In this document: positions 17,273-26,601 of the stretch, piece after piece
Position numbering within the stretch: position 1 is the stretch's first letter
How the letters are laid out: every line of letters begins with the position of its first letter
Origin: JAEUIG01 sp046349775
GTDB taxonomy: Bacteria > Planctomycetota > Planctomycetia > Planctomycetales > Planctomycetaceae
NCBI GenBank assembly: GCA_046349775.1
Contig: JAXMBS010000006.1
Location: forward strand, 1 to 64,000
DNA length: 64,000 bases
Direction: 5' to 3'
Translations under genes and position numbers: made by a program
The notes under the pieces: model-generated
What the model was told of the DNA's origin: nothing
Database searches by the model: none
What the model saw: the letters and a program-made list of their open reading frames with translations, nothing else

Positions 17273-18579
17273 CGATCTTCGACCTCCCGTTCTGGTTGGC
17301 CAGTATCTTCGTCTTCGTACTGGGCGCCGTCGCCGGCAGCTTTTTGAACGTCTGCATCTACCGAATTCCGCAGCATCTGCACCTCTGGCCGGCGCTCAAG
17401 GGCCTCTATTCGCCGCCGTCCACCTGCCCACGGTGCCGTAACCGGATCGCCTGGCATGACAATATCCCGATCTTCGGCTGGCTGATGCTGCGCGGCCGCT
17501 GCCGCACCTGCCGGATGTGGATTTCGCCGCGCTATCCGGGAGTCGAGTTGTTGAATGCCCTGTTGTTCCTCGGATTGTACTGGTGCGAAATCCCGAATGG
17601 CTGGCCCGTGGCGATCTCGGAAAGCTCAGTGTTCGCCGAGAACGGACCGCAAACCGTGCCGGGACTGGGCCCGCTGATGCCGCTGACTTTTCTGCACCTG
17701 CGGTACCTGTACCACCTGGTGCTCGTGGAGTCGCTGCTGGTGGCGTCGTTTATTGATTTCGATCGCCGCGAAATCCCCGACGCCTCCACCCTCCCGGCGA
17801 TGGCGATCGGCCTGCTCGGAGGGCTCCTGCTTTCCCGCGTCCATATTCTCCCGCTGTGGTCGCAGAATTCGCAGCAGGTGTTCACATTCACGAGGCTGTT
17901 CTGGCCGGATTGGCGCGTCGACCAGTGGCCGAACGTGCCCCCGTGGTTTTCGGCCTGGCCGCACCTGCATGGTGTGCTGGTGAGCATCGTCGGGCTGCTC
18001 GTCGGCGGAGGGGTGACCTGGGGCGTGCGGCTGCTGGGCTATTGGGTGCTGCGGCGCGAGGCCATGGGCTTCGGTGACGTCGTGCTGATGGCCGTCATCG
18101 GCAGTTTCCTCGGCTGGCAACCGGCGCTCTTGGCGTTTGTACTGGCGCCGGCGTTTGCGCTGCTGGCGCTGCCGATCCAGTTGGTGTTTCACCGTGACCG
18201 GTACATCCCGTATGGACCTTACTTGAGCCTGGGCGCGCTCACCGTGCTGGCGGCGTTCCGGCCGTTGTGGAGCGGGTTTGGAGGTTGGGGAGGCGCCGGA
18301 ATGGTGTTCGAACTCGGACCGCTCGTCCCCGTTTTGATGGCCTTCATGGCAGTCCTGTTCCTGGTGACGCTGCTGTTCGTGCAGGGGGTCAAGCGCGTGC
18401 TCGGCATCGGGGACTACGATGATGAATTGGTTCCGCAGTGGACGGCGGCCGACCAGTCGCACTACCAGGCCGGCGAGCGGGCCGACGAGGAATTCGGCCT
18501 GTGGCGGAGACCTGAATGGAGCGGGGAGCGATCGGGCCGAGGCACGCTGCATTATCAGCGCTGGCGCCGCGGCTCGTAG
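17269..18579 (+). CDS. pilD: Type IV prepilin peptidase / N-methyltransferase
   Basis: A 436-residue polytopic membrane protein starting with the GTG at 17269 that overlaps the aroK stop. It cleaves and N-methylates prepilins and pseudopilins at the cytoplasmic membrane face. The N-terminus has LGAVAGSFLNVCIYRIP, then a tetracysteine zinc region C53-x2-C56 and C78-x2-C81. The two catalytic aspartates lie in FIDFDRREIPD and GFGDVVLMA. A long insertion between the two (roughly 180-260) and an additional C-terminal tail of about 60 residues make it larger than the usual 280 residues. Natural substrates in this window are the pseudopilins between 37 and 50 kb and the DUF1559 protein. Confidence 0.93.
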   Translation: MTIFDLPFWLASIFVFVLGAVAGSFLNVCIYRIPQHLHLWPALKGLYSPPSTCPRCRNRIAWHDNIPIFGWLMLRGRCRTCRMWISPRYPGVELLNALLFLGLYWCEIPNGWPVAISESSVFAENGPQTVPGLGPLMPLTFLHLRYLYHLVLVESLLVASFIDFDRREIPDASTLPAMAIGLLGGLLLSRVHILPLWSQNSQQVFTFTRLFWPDWRVDQWPNVPPWFSAWPHLHGVLVSIVGLLVGGGVTWGVRLLGYWVLRREAMGFGDVVLMAVIGSFLGWQPALLAFVLAPAFALLALPIQLVFHRDRYIPYGPYLSLGALTVLAAFRPLWSGFGGWGGAGMVFELGPLVPVLMAFMAVLFLVTLLFVQGVKRVLGIGDYDDELVPQWTAADQSHYQAGERADEEFGLWRRPEWSGERSGRGTLHYQRWRRGS

Positions 18580-18648
18580 CACAAGCGTCTTTCGATAGCA
18601 TCCCGGCTGCTTAGCGCCGGAGATTGCTGACCGCTGAAAGCTGACGGC

Positions 18649-19641
18649 TCAGTTCACCACATTCCGCGGCGCTTGTCCGAGCAGCACCCGGCGGCAGTTC
18701 TCGCTCCCCTTGACCCGCATCTCCTCGAGCCCTTCTTCGCTGTAGAACGCCGCGTGCGGGTTGAGGATCACCCGGTCGTGCGCCGGGTGGCTGGGATCGC
18801 GCCAGGCTTTGACGAGCGGATTGTCTGGTTCAGGAGGTTCCGACTCCAGGACATCGATGCCGGCCCCGGCCAGGTGTCCGGATCCGATCGCCTCCGCCAC
18901 GGCCGCCACGTCCACGACGCCGCCGCGGGCGGTGTTCACCAGGTACGAACCGCGCGGCATCAGCGCAATCGTCTGGCGGTTCATGATGTGCTTCGTCTCT
19001 TCGTTGAGATAGCAGTGCGTGCTGACGATGTGCGCGTCCTTGAGCAGTTCCTCCAGTGACTCGGCGCGGCGGATGCCGAGTGCCTTGTCGACCCCGTCCT
19101 TCACGTATGGGTCGTAGAACACGACGTCCATTCCGAGCGCCTTGGCCCTGAGCGCCGCCGCCGTGCCGATCCGGCCCAACCCGACGATCGCAAACTTTCG
19201 TCCCCGCAGCCGCAGAATCGGCATGACGTGCAGGTGCGTCCAGTCATTCCGCTCCGACTGCAGCCGGCGGTTCTGGAAATTGACGCCGCGTGACAGGGCC
19301 AGCGCCATCGCGATCGCCGAATCGGCCACTTCCTCGGTCCCGTAGTCCGGGACATTGCAGAGCGTGATCCCCTTCGCCCGCGCCGCTTTCCCATCGACGT
19401 TGTCGTAGCCCACGCCGCAGCGGACGATCAATTTGCAGTGCCTGAGGTTGTCGATCGTTTTCTTCGTGATCTTGATCGTGTGGTAGACCAGGAGCATGTC
19501 GGCTTCCTCGATGCGACCGACCATTTCCTCTTCGTAGTCCGCCTTGAGAGCGATAATGTCGGCGAGATCGCCGAGGATCCGCTGCTCGCGGTCCAGGCCC
19601 CCGCTGATGAAATCCGTGATGATCACCTTCGGCCGCGCCAT
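18649..19641 (-). CDS. D-2-hydroxyacid dehydrogenase family, CtBP-like
   Basis: A 330-residue NAD-dependent dehydrogenase of the D-isomer-specific 2-hydroxyacid family, closest in style to bacterial C-terminal-binding-protein-like members. It has RCGVGYDNVD, NVPDYGTEEVADSAIAMALA, the NAD loop VGLGRIGTAAALRAKALGMD, the catalytic arginine in NTARGGVVD, and the histidine in LNPHAAFYSEEG. These resemble D-3-phosphoglycerate or related hydroxyacid dehydrogenases; the substrate is not predictable. A CTGACCGCTGAAAGCTGACGG repeat overlaps its stop codon region. Confidence 0.9.
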   Translation of the reverse strand: MARPKVIITDFISGGLDREQRILGDLADIIALKADYEEEMVGRIEEADMLLVYHTIKITKKTIDNLRHCKLIVRCGVGYDNVDGKAARAKGITLCNVPDYGTEEVADSAIAMALALSRGVNFQNRRLQSERNDWTHLHVMPILRLRGRKFAIVGLGRIGTAAALRAKALGMDVVFYDPYVKDGVDKALGIRRAESLEELLKDAHIVSTHCYLNEETKHIMNRQTIALMPRGSYLVNTARGGVVDVAAVAEAIGSGHLAGAGIDVLESEPPEPDNPLVKAWRDPSHPAHDRVILNPHAAFYSEEGLEEMRVKGSENCRRVLLGQAPRNVVN

Positions 19642-19670
19642 TCAACCAATCTCCCCGTTCAAGGAATTTC

Positions 19671-19782
19671 GACGCAAAGGCACCAAGCCGCTGAGACGCG
19701 CAAAGACGGCAATAAAGTCAGGCCGTCGTAATCCACCGCTTTCCAGTCTCTGCGCGTCTTGGCGTCTCTCCGTCTTTGCGTC
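19671..19782. repeat. Imperfect inverted repeat of 'GACGCAAAG' words
   Basis: The 336-base gap between the dehydrogenase and the truncated DUF1559 gene holds no gene. GACGCAAAGGCACCAAGC and the following GAGACGCGCAAAGAC (19671-19710) face a mirror arm with CTGCGCGTCTTGGCGTCTC and CGTCTTTGCGTC (19746-19782). A second stretch at 19821-19866 is built of CTGACCGC words. The structure is a long imperfect hairpin of short near-repeating words. Confidence 0.6.
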
Positions 19783-19870
19783 AAAACCTGTTTCAGGAGA
19801 GGGTTTTAATTGACGGAGCGGCTGACCGCAATTCGCTGACCGCTGATAGCCGACGCCTGACCGCTACAAA

Positions 19871-19907
19871 CAAAAAACGGGCGGCCGTCCGACGAGGACG
19901 ACCGCCC
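19871..19907 (-). terminator. Rho-independent terminator of the truncated DUF1559 gene
   Basis: On the minus strand, GGGCGGTCGTCC and GGACGGCCGCCC pair around a four-base loop (19879-19907) and are followed by a run of six T. The same hairpin with nearly identical flanks lies after the second DUF1559 gene (35616-35644). Confidence 0.85.
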
Positions 19908-19977
19908 AGGAGCACGAAGTTTCGCAATTTGTCGGCGAGCCAGGCGGCGACAGCGCCCGGATTCGCCGTTTGTCGGT

Positions 19978-20877
19978 TTAGAACGAGTTGTCGCCGAGGA
20001 CGTTCTGGCCGAACTTCTCGCCGGAACTCGAAAGCAGCCGCAGCCAGACGTCATCAGCAATGTTCTGCGACAGCGGGCCGCCGTGACCGTCTGCAAAGAA
20101 GACGTTCACGACGTTCGGGTGGTTCGAACTCGGACGGGGAGCGTTGCCTTCGGAGGCGCCGAGGTTGGCATTGATCTTCGCCGAATACTGTCCGAGGTTC
20201 GGAGCATTCAGCCTCAGCGCGAGATTCTTGAGGGAGGGCGGGACCAATGAAGGGTCGGGACCAATTCCCGCTCCCGGAGCAGTCACCGAATCCGCATACT
20301 GGCCGGCGGCCGATTGCGGAATCGGGGCGAAAACCCCGACTGCGGTCGGGCTCGTGCTGTACCATGCCACAGTCTGCAGGTTCTCGGTCAGGACGACCGT
20401 GTGCTGCTGACCGTCGGACAGGCGGTCGATCTGCGCTGTGTAGCCGTTGGCGCCGGTCTCTTCGATCAACACGCCGGTGCCTGCCTGGACTTCACGAGAA
20501 TCCAGCGTGGGTGTGTTGGTCGGCGAGTTGTAGTTGTTGAAGCTGAACAAGTAACTGTTCAGTGTGTGGCTTCCGACAGGCAATCCGCTCGACTGCGCTG
20601 TGGTCCAATTGCCCGAAGTCATGTATCCGCCGTTCGCGGCGAACGAGAGATTGCCGCCGATGTTTTCGTTGGCATCGTCAGGGCAGGTGTAGACCTGAAT
20701 GTTCGTGTTTACGAGGTTGGTCAGCGGTTCCGGGCTGGCCGCCGGATTTGTCAGACGATCATAGAGCGTCTGGAACTCCAAGTACGGGAGCAGCGCGACA
20801 CTCCAGGGCGCGGCCGAATAAACCGGCCCGGCAGGAAACCAGGCGCCAGTCGATAGTCCGGAAGCAACACCGCACAC
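19978..20877 (-). pseudogene. Truncated DUF1559 protein joined to hydrolase sequence
   Basis: The frame encodes the C-terminal two thirds of a DUF1559 protein, highly similar to the complete copy at 35715-36884: LLPYLEFQTLYDRL, VYTCPDDANENIGGNLSFAA, HTLNSYLFSFNNYNSP, ADGHGGPLSQNIADDVWLRL. It lacks the prepilin-like N-terminal segment, so it should not be exported or assembled as the full copy is. Its first roughly 20 codons come from an out-of-frame alpha/beta-hydrolase gene; the similarity to the full copy begins sharply near 20816, at AAPWSVALLPYLEFQ. It therefore looks like a recombination product. Its terminator and 3' flank are shared with the full copy. Confidence 0.8.
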
Positions 20878-21250
20878 TTGGCCGCCACCGAGATATCAGC
20901 CGCGAGCGGCAGGTAGTTTCCTCCCGATCCGGGCCAACCGCCCCCGTGCAGATACAGCAGGCGCAGTTCCGCATCCGCGCCCCGGGGCGATGACCCATTC
21001 GACGGGGATTTCACCGATCTTCGACCGAATCAGCCGGATACCTTCAATGCGGGGTTCGTTACGTGTCCCCATGCCGGCGTAACCCCTCCAGATCGAAGTC
21101 GACGGCGGCAAACGGCGTCCTTTTCAACAGTTTCTCCAGGTACGCGGCTCCTCGCGCGCGAGACCGTCTGCCTGATTTCAGACCTCGGCTTCCCCTCATC
21201 CGCTGAGGGTACCGGCACAGTCCAACTGATGACGACGAAGAGCGTCGTTA
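20830..21250 (-). pseudogene. Alpha/beta-hydrolase (esterase-like) remnant
   Basis: Pieces of an HGGG-type esterase are readable in successive frames on the minus strand: a possible export signal (TLFVVISWTVPVPSADEG), AAYLEKLLKRTPFAAVDFDL, RIEGIRLIRSKIGEIPVEWV, then LRLLYLHGGGW with the oxyanion-hole motif, and CAVLLPDYRLAPG. At least three frame changes separate them, near 21160, 21080 and 21000. The catalytic serine and histidine regions are absent, because the gene stops at the junction with the truncated DUF1559 copy. It looks non-functional. It lies downstream of the lgt-like gene. Confidence 0.75.
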
Positions 21251-21530
21251 TCGCCCAGCACTGACGAATCTGTTGCGGTCCTCGACTGTGTCTGTCACCG
21301 AATGGCTTGTTGCGCATGTCGAGCAGCGTCCATCGGGAATGTGCCGGTAGTCGCTGCATCGCCGAGCAAAGGTTGTGACGACGTGCAGCGAGGTGGGTTT
21401 CGACCAACTCGGAGTCGGCTCGTCCGCGTCTTTCATGCGATACTTATGCGGCCTGCGGGTTGTCACGTCGTTCTTAACTCGCTGCGATCAGCTGACGGCG
21501 GCTTCCAATATCCACGGCCTCTCTTCTCTT

Positions 21531-22291
21531 CTAGTCTAACGTGACCAGTGCCACGGCGGCGGCAATCGCCAAAATCGCCGCGATCCGCGCGGTCAATGCG
21601 GATGCCGTAGACAGTATCCGACGATTCACGTAACGGCTCCAGCCAGAAGCGACCGAAGCCGTACCATCCCAGAACTCCCCAGCCGTAACTGCCGGCCCGC
21701 ATCGAAGCGGCCAAAGGTATATGAAAATCGCGAGACCGAGCAGCCACCAGGCCATCTCCAGAAACTGTACCGGAATCCGTTGCCCAGAGATTCAGGCAGA
21801 CATCGTGCAATCGGATTCCGAACCAGCGATCGTTTCGCGGCCGCAGCAACAGCCATTGAATACGCAGCCCAGCCTGATCCAGAAGCCCCCCGCCAGGATC
21901 CCGCCTCCCCAGGCAGTCCCAGAAGAAGACGGCAAACGGGATGCCGGCCGCACGCGCGCAGAATGTCGCAGGCACGAAGGTCAACAGGGCACCGAAGACA
22001 CTCCAACCGCCGTTTCGCGGATCCCACAGCGCACTTGAGGATCGTGCACCTAGGTACTCCCTGGCATGCACGAGGAGGTGATGAACCGGCGCCCAAACAA
22101 ACCAGAAATGGCGCAGGTCAGACTCGCCAGTCCCATCCGCAACGGTGAATAGCCCGAACTCTGGGCAACGGCCGCGTGACCAGCACCCCGACGTACATGC
22201 CGACGCACAGCAGGACCTTGTACGAATTCACCCAGTGGCCGGCGATCCGGAAATCGCGCGGAAAACCGGGGGCAAGCCTGGCAGTCTGCAT
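21531..22291 (-). pseudogene. Lgt-like prolipoprotein diacylglyceryl transferase, frameshifted
   Basis: Read across frames, the minus strand gives an Lgt-family integral membrane protein: start ATG at 22291 (MQTARLAPGFPRDFRI), HWVNSYKVLLCVGMYVGVL, SSGYSPLRMGLASLTCAISG, FGALLTFVPATFCARAAGIP, RLGCVFNGCCCGRE (matching the Lgt RIGCFLNGCCYG region), FGIRLHD, IPVQFLEMAWWLLGLAIFIY, and SYGWGVLGWYGFGRFWLEPL, the characteristic C-terminal helix. Each stretch lies in a different frame from the next, needing at least five frame changes. Lgt transfers diacylglycerol to lipobox cysteines. The pieces are well conserved, so decay is recent or the sequence here has indel errors. It lies just downstream of the LspA-like gene. 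Confidence 0.8.
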
Positions 22292-22402
22292 TGAATCACC
22301 GTGTTCCGCGCGGCGTCAGTGATGTGATCGTCGCGACATCGACGGTCCGCAATCTGTCAGCGGAAATTGCGACAGCGAATGCGACGTCGCGGCAGGAGTC
22401 AA

Positions 22403-22825
22403 TTACCTCAGCGGGCATGAAATCGTCGGTAATGCGATGCCAGCGGCGCTCAGCGTGATCGCCGCGTGCGCGACGTTGAACGCCGGCCAAAACCGCAAAC
22501 AGACATAATCGCAAATGCCGCCGCGATGCGTCGTCTCCAGGGCATGACTCAATGAACCGCCCAGCCAGGCCCGACGCCCGTGCCACAGGCAGGCATCGCC
22601 AGAGTCAATCCACGAGCGCGCGGCGCACGGTAACCAGATCGACCACAACGCCAGGCGACTCAAGGAGCCCTTCCCCGGCTCCAGCCAGATCTGAGACTGG
22701 ACAATCCGCATCTGGCCGAGCAGTTCCCAGCAGCATACGCCTTTGCGGCCAGCCGGCGGCGCGGCAACCGCTGACGGCCTGGTCGGCCGCTGGGACAGAA
22801 GCAGTCCGCACAGTAACGCTAACAT
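22403..22825 (-). CDS. LspA (signal peptidase II)-like membrane protein lacking the catalytic aspartates
   Basis: A 140-residue protein whose second half resembles lipoprotein signal peptidase: LGGSLSHALETTHRGGICDYV, RFWPAFNVAHAAITLSAAGIAL. In LspA these positions carry the catalytic pair, in NxxDR and FNxAD. Here the first aligns with HALET (Glu in place of Asp) and the second with FNVAH (His in place of Asp), so the aspartyl dyad is gone. The hydrophobic pattern is kept. It begins 25 bases after the reconstructed end of the thioredoxin-like gene (22851) and 110 bases before the lgt-like remnant, suggesting one operon. Either an inactive homologue with another role or an early stage of decay. 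Confidence 0.6.
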   Translation of the reverse strand: MLALLCGLLLSQRPTRPSAVAAPPAGRKGVCCWELLGQMRIVQSQIWLEPGKGSLSRLALWSIWLPCAARSWIDSGDACLWHGRRAWLGGSLSHALETTHRGGICDYVCLRFWPAFNVAHAAITLSAAGIALPTISCPLR

Positions 22826-22991
22826 GGCGGTGTTGATCCTTCGTCCTGGGTCAGTCTGCCGCCGTCGCAGTCAGCACTGGGGCCGCCGAATCGTCGTGAG
22901 CACCGGCGCTTAAACTGGATCCGCGGACGACGCCGTCGTCATCGAGCGTGATGGTCGTGGGCCAGCAACGCACGCCATAGCGCCCGGGCGA

Positions 22992-25571
22992 TCATTTGTT
23001 CGGTGTCCTGTGCCAGGACGAACGTCCAGGCCCAGGTCCTTGCGGACTTGTTCGACGCTCTTGCGATCCTTCCCGCCGTGGAGATGCCACGATAAACGGC
23101 GCGTCGCGCTTCCGGGAGTGCAGAGCCTGCAGCCGCTGCAGTTCCCTCAGACACGGCGCCGACCACGATTGCCAGAAATTCAGCATGGCCGTACGCCCGC
23201 GCAACCGATGCATCGCAAACTGGTCGTTGCCGTCGCTGAAGGACGCGTCGGGAGCACACTGGCCGACAGCGACCGACAGCCGCAACCCAGTGCGTGGTAA
23301 TTCGGGCGCCGGAACCAGGTGCTGGTCGAGAGCGTGCGCGAGAGCCTTTGCGTCCAGGTGTTCTGATGATTGCCACACAAATTCGCGCCGCGCGTTCAGC
23401 AGAAACAGCGCCGGCACTCGCGGCGGACCGAACGTGCGCGTCCACCCCCCCTCATCATCCTCGGTGATCTGCAGCGGCAGGGGGATTCGTTCCGACTGCA
23501 GCCTCCGCTCCAACTCGTCGCGGCGGTGATCAAACGCCCCCTTCGGCAGCACCACGATCACCGCCAGGGCGAGCTGGTTCCGCTTGACGTGCGAGAGTGC
23601 GTCCGCCACGACGCTTAGAGGCGCCGCCGCGTTCCAGTCCACGAAACACACGAGCGTGTTCCGCGACAGGTATCCGTTGGCGGGAGCCACCGACTGCACC
23701 GTCACATGAGCAGCGACGGCCTCGCGGGCCGGTCGGTCGTCCGGTCCTCCCGACCGCCAGTGCGGAACTGTGACCGGCTCCCACCACGAAGGCACGTCCA
23801 TGACGGTCTCCGGCGCCGGGACGTGGCACGTGCTGCCTCCTGTAATCGGCTGCGTACTGCCGTTCGCCAGCGTGCGACTGCCTTCCAGCCGCAGACAGAC
23901 CTGCTGGACCTGCGGCGTAAAAACAGCACCTGCGGGACCGACGGGAGGCGGAGGGATCGTCAGCACGTAGCGATGCTCGTCCACGTGAGTCTTGACGGCT
24001 CCTCTCCACGGAGTCACGGGTGATCCCTCAACCCACGTCCAGACCAGCCGGTCAATCTGCCCGCCCGGAATCCAACTGTTGAGCGCGCAGTAGGTTTTAC
24101 CCGGTTCCATCGCCGTAATTTCAACATGCGGAGGCGGAGGCGATCCACTCGCGGAGATATCGCCTCGGACCACGATGCCATCGGGAGTGATGGCCACACC
24201 GTTGGAGGCCCCCGTGACCGATTCATTCGAGAAACCGGAGCGGAAGTTGGCCTGCGACGCGGGATCAAACGCGTGCAGCGCGTTGTTGAGCTTCGCCAGC
24301 GCATCGCGCAGGTTCTGATTGATGGCGATCTCAGCGGCCGGCAGTGTCTGGTCGCGTTGACTGCGCACCGCGTCTTTCACCGCGCCCGTGGGAAGATTGT
24401 ACGTCAGCGGGCCGACCGAAATGCTGAGACCGGAAACCTGCGGGTCGAATTCGGACGCGCGGATGAACAGCCAGTTGAACAGGATCGCCAGCGCAAACCG
24501 CTGCCGGATCACGATGTTGTTGAAGTCGGGCAGGACTCCGTGCGTCGCCTTGCCGTGAATCACAAGATCGATCGTGCCGGCATTGAACTCCAGGTGCACC
24601 GACGTCACCGCAAAGTGATACGTGGGATTCGGCGCCAATGGGATATCCACTTCAAAATCCTGTTGGAACTGAAGCAGCTGGTTGATCGTCGGCTGGAAAA
24701 CGTGCGTCACGAACTCCTTGCTGATCGCAAATGCAAATCCGGCCGTATCGATGAACACGTTCGAGACATTGTGGACGCCGCCCGTCGGCGGGGCTGCATT
24801 GGAGAGTTGCAGAGGCAGCGCCAGCACCTGGCCGGTGCCGCTGCCCAGGCCCCTGAACTCGCTGAATTCAAAGCCTGCCGGCAGGTCGACCGGCAACAGC
24901 TGGATGCTCTCCCGCACGGCCTTGCGGACCTGCGTCGACAGCGTCGCGGCGTCCGCAGCACTGAGCCCCGCGCCGGGTGCCGGAACAAACACGATTTTGC
25001 TGTCCTGCGGCGATGGGCGAATCGACAGTCGCCGGCCCGTCGGCGTCGTCGTGGTATGCACTTCGAACGTCGCCTGCACTTCTCCATGGACAGGTTGCGG
25101 CAGGTCCAGCGTTCCCGGGTCCGGCGTGTAAATGGCGCGGACGTTGACATGCACTGTGATTTCGGTCGTTGAGCCTGCCGGAACACTCAGCTTCGGCGAC
25201 GAGATCTGCGCCTCAACTTTGCCGCGTACGACTGCGGGGGGAATATCGACCACCTGCAGTCCGAATTTCGAAAACACGTCCTGCATCCGGCTCGCCGCAC
25301 CCGGAGGCGCCGTTGATGTCAGGTGTCCCTGGACGTCCTGAGGACGGACGTCCGACTGCGCGCGCGAATACTCGAGGACCCAGTCGCCGAAATCGATCAC
25401 GTCGGGGAATCTGCGATGCGGATCCCCGATGCGGAGTCGCGCACTATGCAGCAGGACGAACGGGTTCTGCTCGTCCTGCCCTTTTTGATGCAATCGCGCC
25501 AGCAGTCCGTCAATCTGCCGCAAGCCGATTTCGACGACTGCATCGAAGCCGCCCGTCAGGTTATTCGGCAT
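22992..25571 (-). CDS. Large protein with C-terminal thioredoxin-like domain; 3' end frameshifted
   Basis: The intact frame codes for 859 residues. The first 450 have a beta-rich, amphipathic pattern (GGFDAVVEIGLRQIDGLLARL at the start, later repeats of similar strands) that I do not recognise with certainty; a TULIP-like lipid-binding fold is a guess. About 470-620 is another beta domain. Residues 640-859 look like TlpA/redoxin modules, with a degenerate first copy and FWQSWSAPCLREL, where the CXXC reads SAPC, one cysteine short. After about 23100 the family sequence continues in other frames (GGKDRKSVEQVRKDLGLDV, AQDTEQMIARA, VRCWPTTITLDDDGVV) to a stop at 22851. No export signal is visible. 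It follows the lipoprotein gene by 36 bases. Confidence 0.6.
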   Translation of the reverse strand: MPNNLTGGFDAVVEIGLRQIDGLLARLHQKGQDEQNPFVLLHSARLRIGDPHRRFPDVIDFGDWVLEYSRAQSDVRPQDVQGHLTSTAPPGAASRMQDVFSKFGLQVVDIPPAVVRGKVEAQISSPKLSVPAGSTTEITVHVNVRAIYTPDPGTLDLPQPVHGEVQATFEVHTTTTPTGRRLSIRPSPQDSKIVFVPAPGAGLSAADAATLSTQVRKAVRESIQLLPVDLPAGFEFSEFRGLGSGTGQVLALPLQLSNAAPPTGGVHNVSNVFIDTAGFAFAISKEFVTHVFQPTINQLLQFQQDFEVDIPLAPNPTYHFAVTSVHLEFNAGTIDLVIHGKATHGVLPDFNNIVIRQRFALAILFNWLFIRASEFDPQVSGLSISVGPLTYNLPTGAVKDAVRSQRDQTLPAAEIAINQNLRDALAKLNNALHAFDPASQANFRSGFSNESVTGASNGVAITPDGIVVRGDISASGSPPPPHVEITAMEPGKTYCALNSWIPGGQIDRLVWTWVEGSPVTPWRGAVKTHVDEHRYVLTIPPPPVGPAGAVFTPQVQQVCLRLEGSRTLANGSTQPITGGSTCHVPAPETVMDVPSWWEPVTVPHWRSGGPDDRPAREAVAAHVTVQSVAPANGYLSRNTLVCFVDWNAAAPLSVVADALSHVKRNQLALAVIVVLPKGAFDHRRDELERRLQSERIPLPLQITEDDEGGWTRTFGPPRVPALFLLNARREFVWQSSEHLDAKALAHALDQHLVPAPELPRTGLRLSVAVGQCAPDASFSDGNDQFAMHRLRGRTAMLNFWQSWSAPCLRELQRLQALHSRKRDAPFIVASPRREGSQERRTSPQGPGPGRSSWHRTPNK

Positions 25572-25607
25572 GGTGTCTCCAGGATTCGATGGTTGGGGAA
25601 TCCCCGC

Positions 25608-26546
25608 TTAGGTAATCGGGCCGGGCGGCTCTGGTCCGGCGACTTCAATGCGCTCGATGCAGTACACAACGTTGTTGATCGTCGCGTAGCCGGGAGCCCG
25701 GTCCTGGGCCGCCGCTTGAGCGGTGTTGTTGCGGAGGTACGCCTCCGCTCCGACGACCGTCCGTCGCAGGACGTTCTGCGACGCCGGGTCGACATCAAAG
25801 GCGATGATCAGGTCCTGACCCTGCGTGACCGGGTATTGGACAATGTCCGAAACCGCCGACGTGCCGTTCTGCAGACTGACCATCGCAACGCCGCCGAACG
25901 GCACCGGCACGGGCAGGTCTGCGGCATCCCACGGCTGTGGCGATGTCGTGGGCAGCGATTGAGAAATCGATACGAAGTCCAGGCGCGTCTCCTGATTGGC
26001 GAGTCCTGTCAGCGTGATCCGGACAAGGCTCCCGCCGCGGGACAATGCCGATCCGGGGATTCGCTGGACGACGCAGGCGCCGGCGACCGCCGCTCCGGCT
26101 GCCGGATTCGCCGGGTTTGTCGTGGTTTCGAAAGCCGTTTCGAAGATCAGCGTCGTGACCAGCAGGGGCGGATCCGGCACCCAGTCGGAGGCCAGGTGAT
26201 CGCTCGTGCGGACGGCCCTGACGCGATAGAAGAACGTGGTCCCCGGCGGAAGCCCGGAATGGGTAAACGACCTGCCGCTGATGTCCGACACGATCGACTG
26301 CAGCGGAGGGCTCGTATTGTTGATTTCAACATCAAACTTGACTGGCTCGGGCGGCGGATCGAGGTAGTCCCAAGCCAGCGTGATCCCGTCCAGACCGATC
26401 GAGTCCGCCCGCAGATTCGTGGGGGGAGCCACCGTCAGGATCGGATCCTCCAGCCCGAGGATCTGTCGGCACCCCGCGAAGCCGCATAACAGCACGATCG
26501 GAACGAGAACGGCCGGCACCAGCAGGCCGAGGAACACCCAATCCAT
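25608..26546 (-). CDS. Fibronectin type III lipoprotein, copy 1
   Basis: About 312 residues from the ATG at 26546. It starts MDWVFLGLLVPAVLVPIVLL and then CGFAGC, a lipobox-like end of a hydrophobic segment, so it is probably exported and lipid-anchored. A fibronectin type III domain follows (PPTNLRADSIGLDGITLAWDYL ... FYRVRAVR), then a second beta domain ending with YCIERIEVAG. The start was chosen because the neighbouring paralogue begins with the parallel sequence MEWTILLLLSPLILVPVVLL; an ATG at 26564 is possible. It is the upstream neighbour of the large thioredoxin-like gene, with the paralogue directly upstream of it. Confidence 0.75.
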   Translation of the reverse strand: MDWVFLGLLVPAVLVPIVLLCGFAGCRQILGLEDPILTVAPPTNLRADSIGLDGITLAWDYLDPPPEPVKFDVEINNTSPPLQSIVSDISGRSFTHSGLPPGTTFFYRVRAVRTSDHLASDWVPDPPLLVTTLIFETAFETTTNPANPAAGAAVAGACVVQRIPGSALSRGGSLVRITLTGLANQETRLDFVSISQSLPTTSPQPWDAADLPVPVPFGGVAMVSLQNGTSAVSDIVQYPVTQGQDLIIAFDVDPASQNVLRRTVVGAEAYLRNNTAQAAAQDRAPGYATINNVVYCIERIEVAGPEPPGPIT

Positions 26547-26601
26547 GATCGGACTCGCGTACATCAAAGCGGAGACCTTTTTGATTTCGCGGCGGTGTCC
26601 G

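Noticed and set aside
19671..19866. Possible CRISPR-like array of GACGCAAAG or CTGACCGC words
   Set aside because: The words are short, irregular in spacing and inverted rather than direct, with no spacers of constant length and no cas genes in the window.
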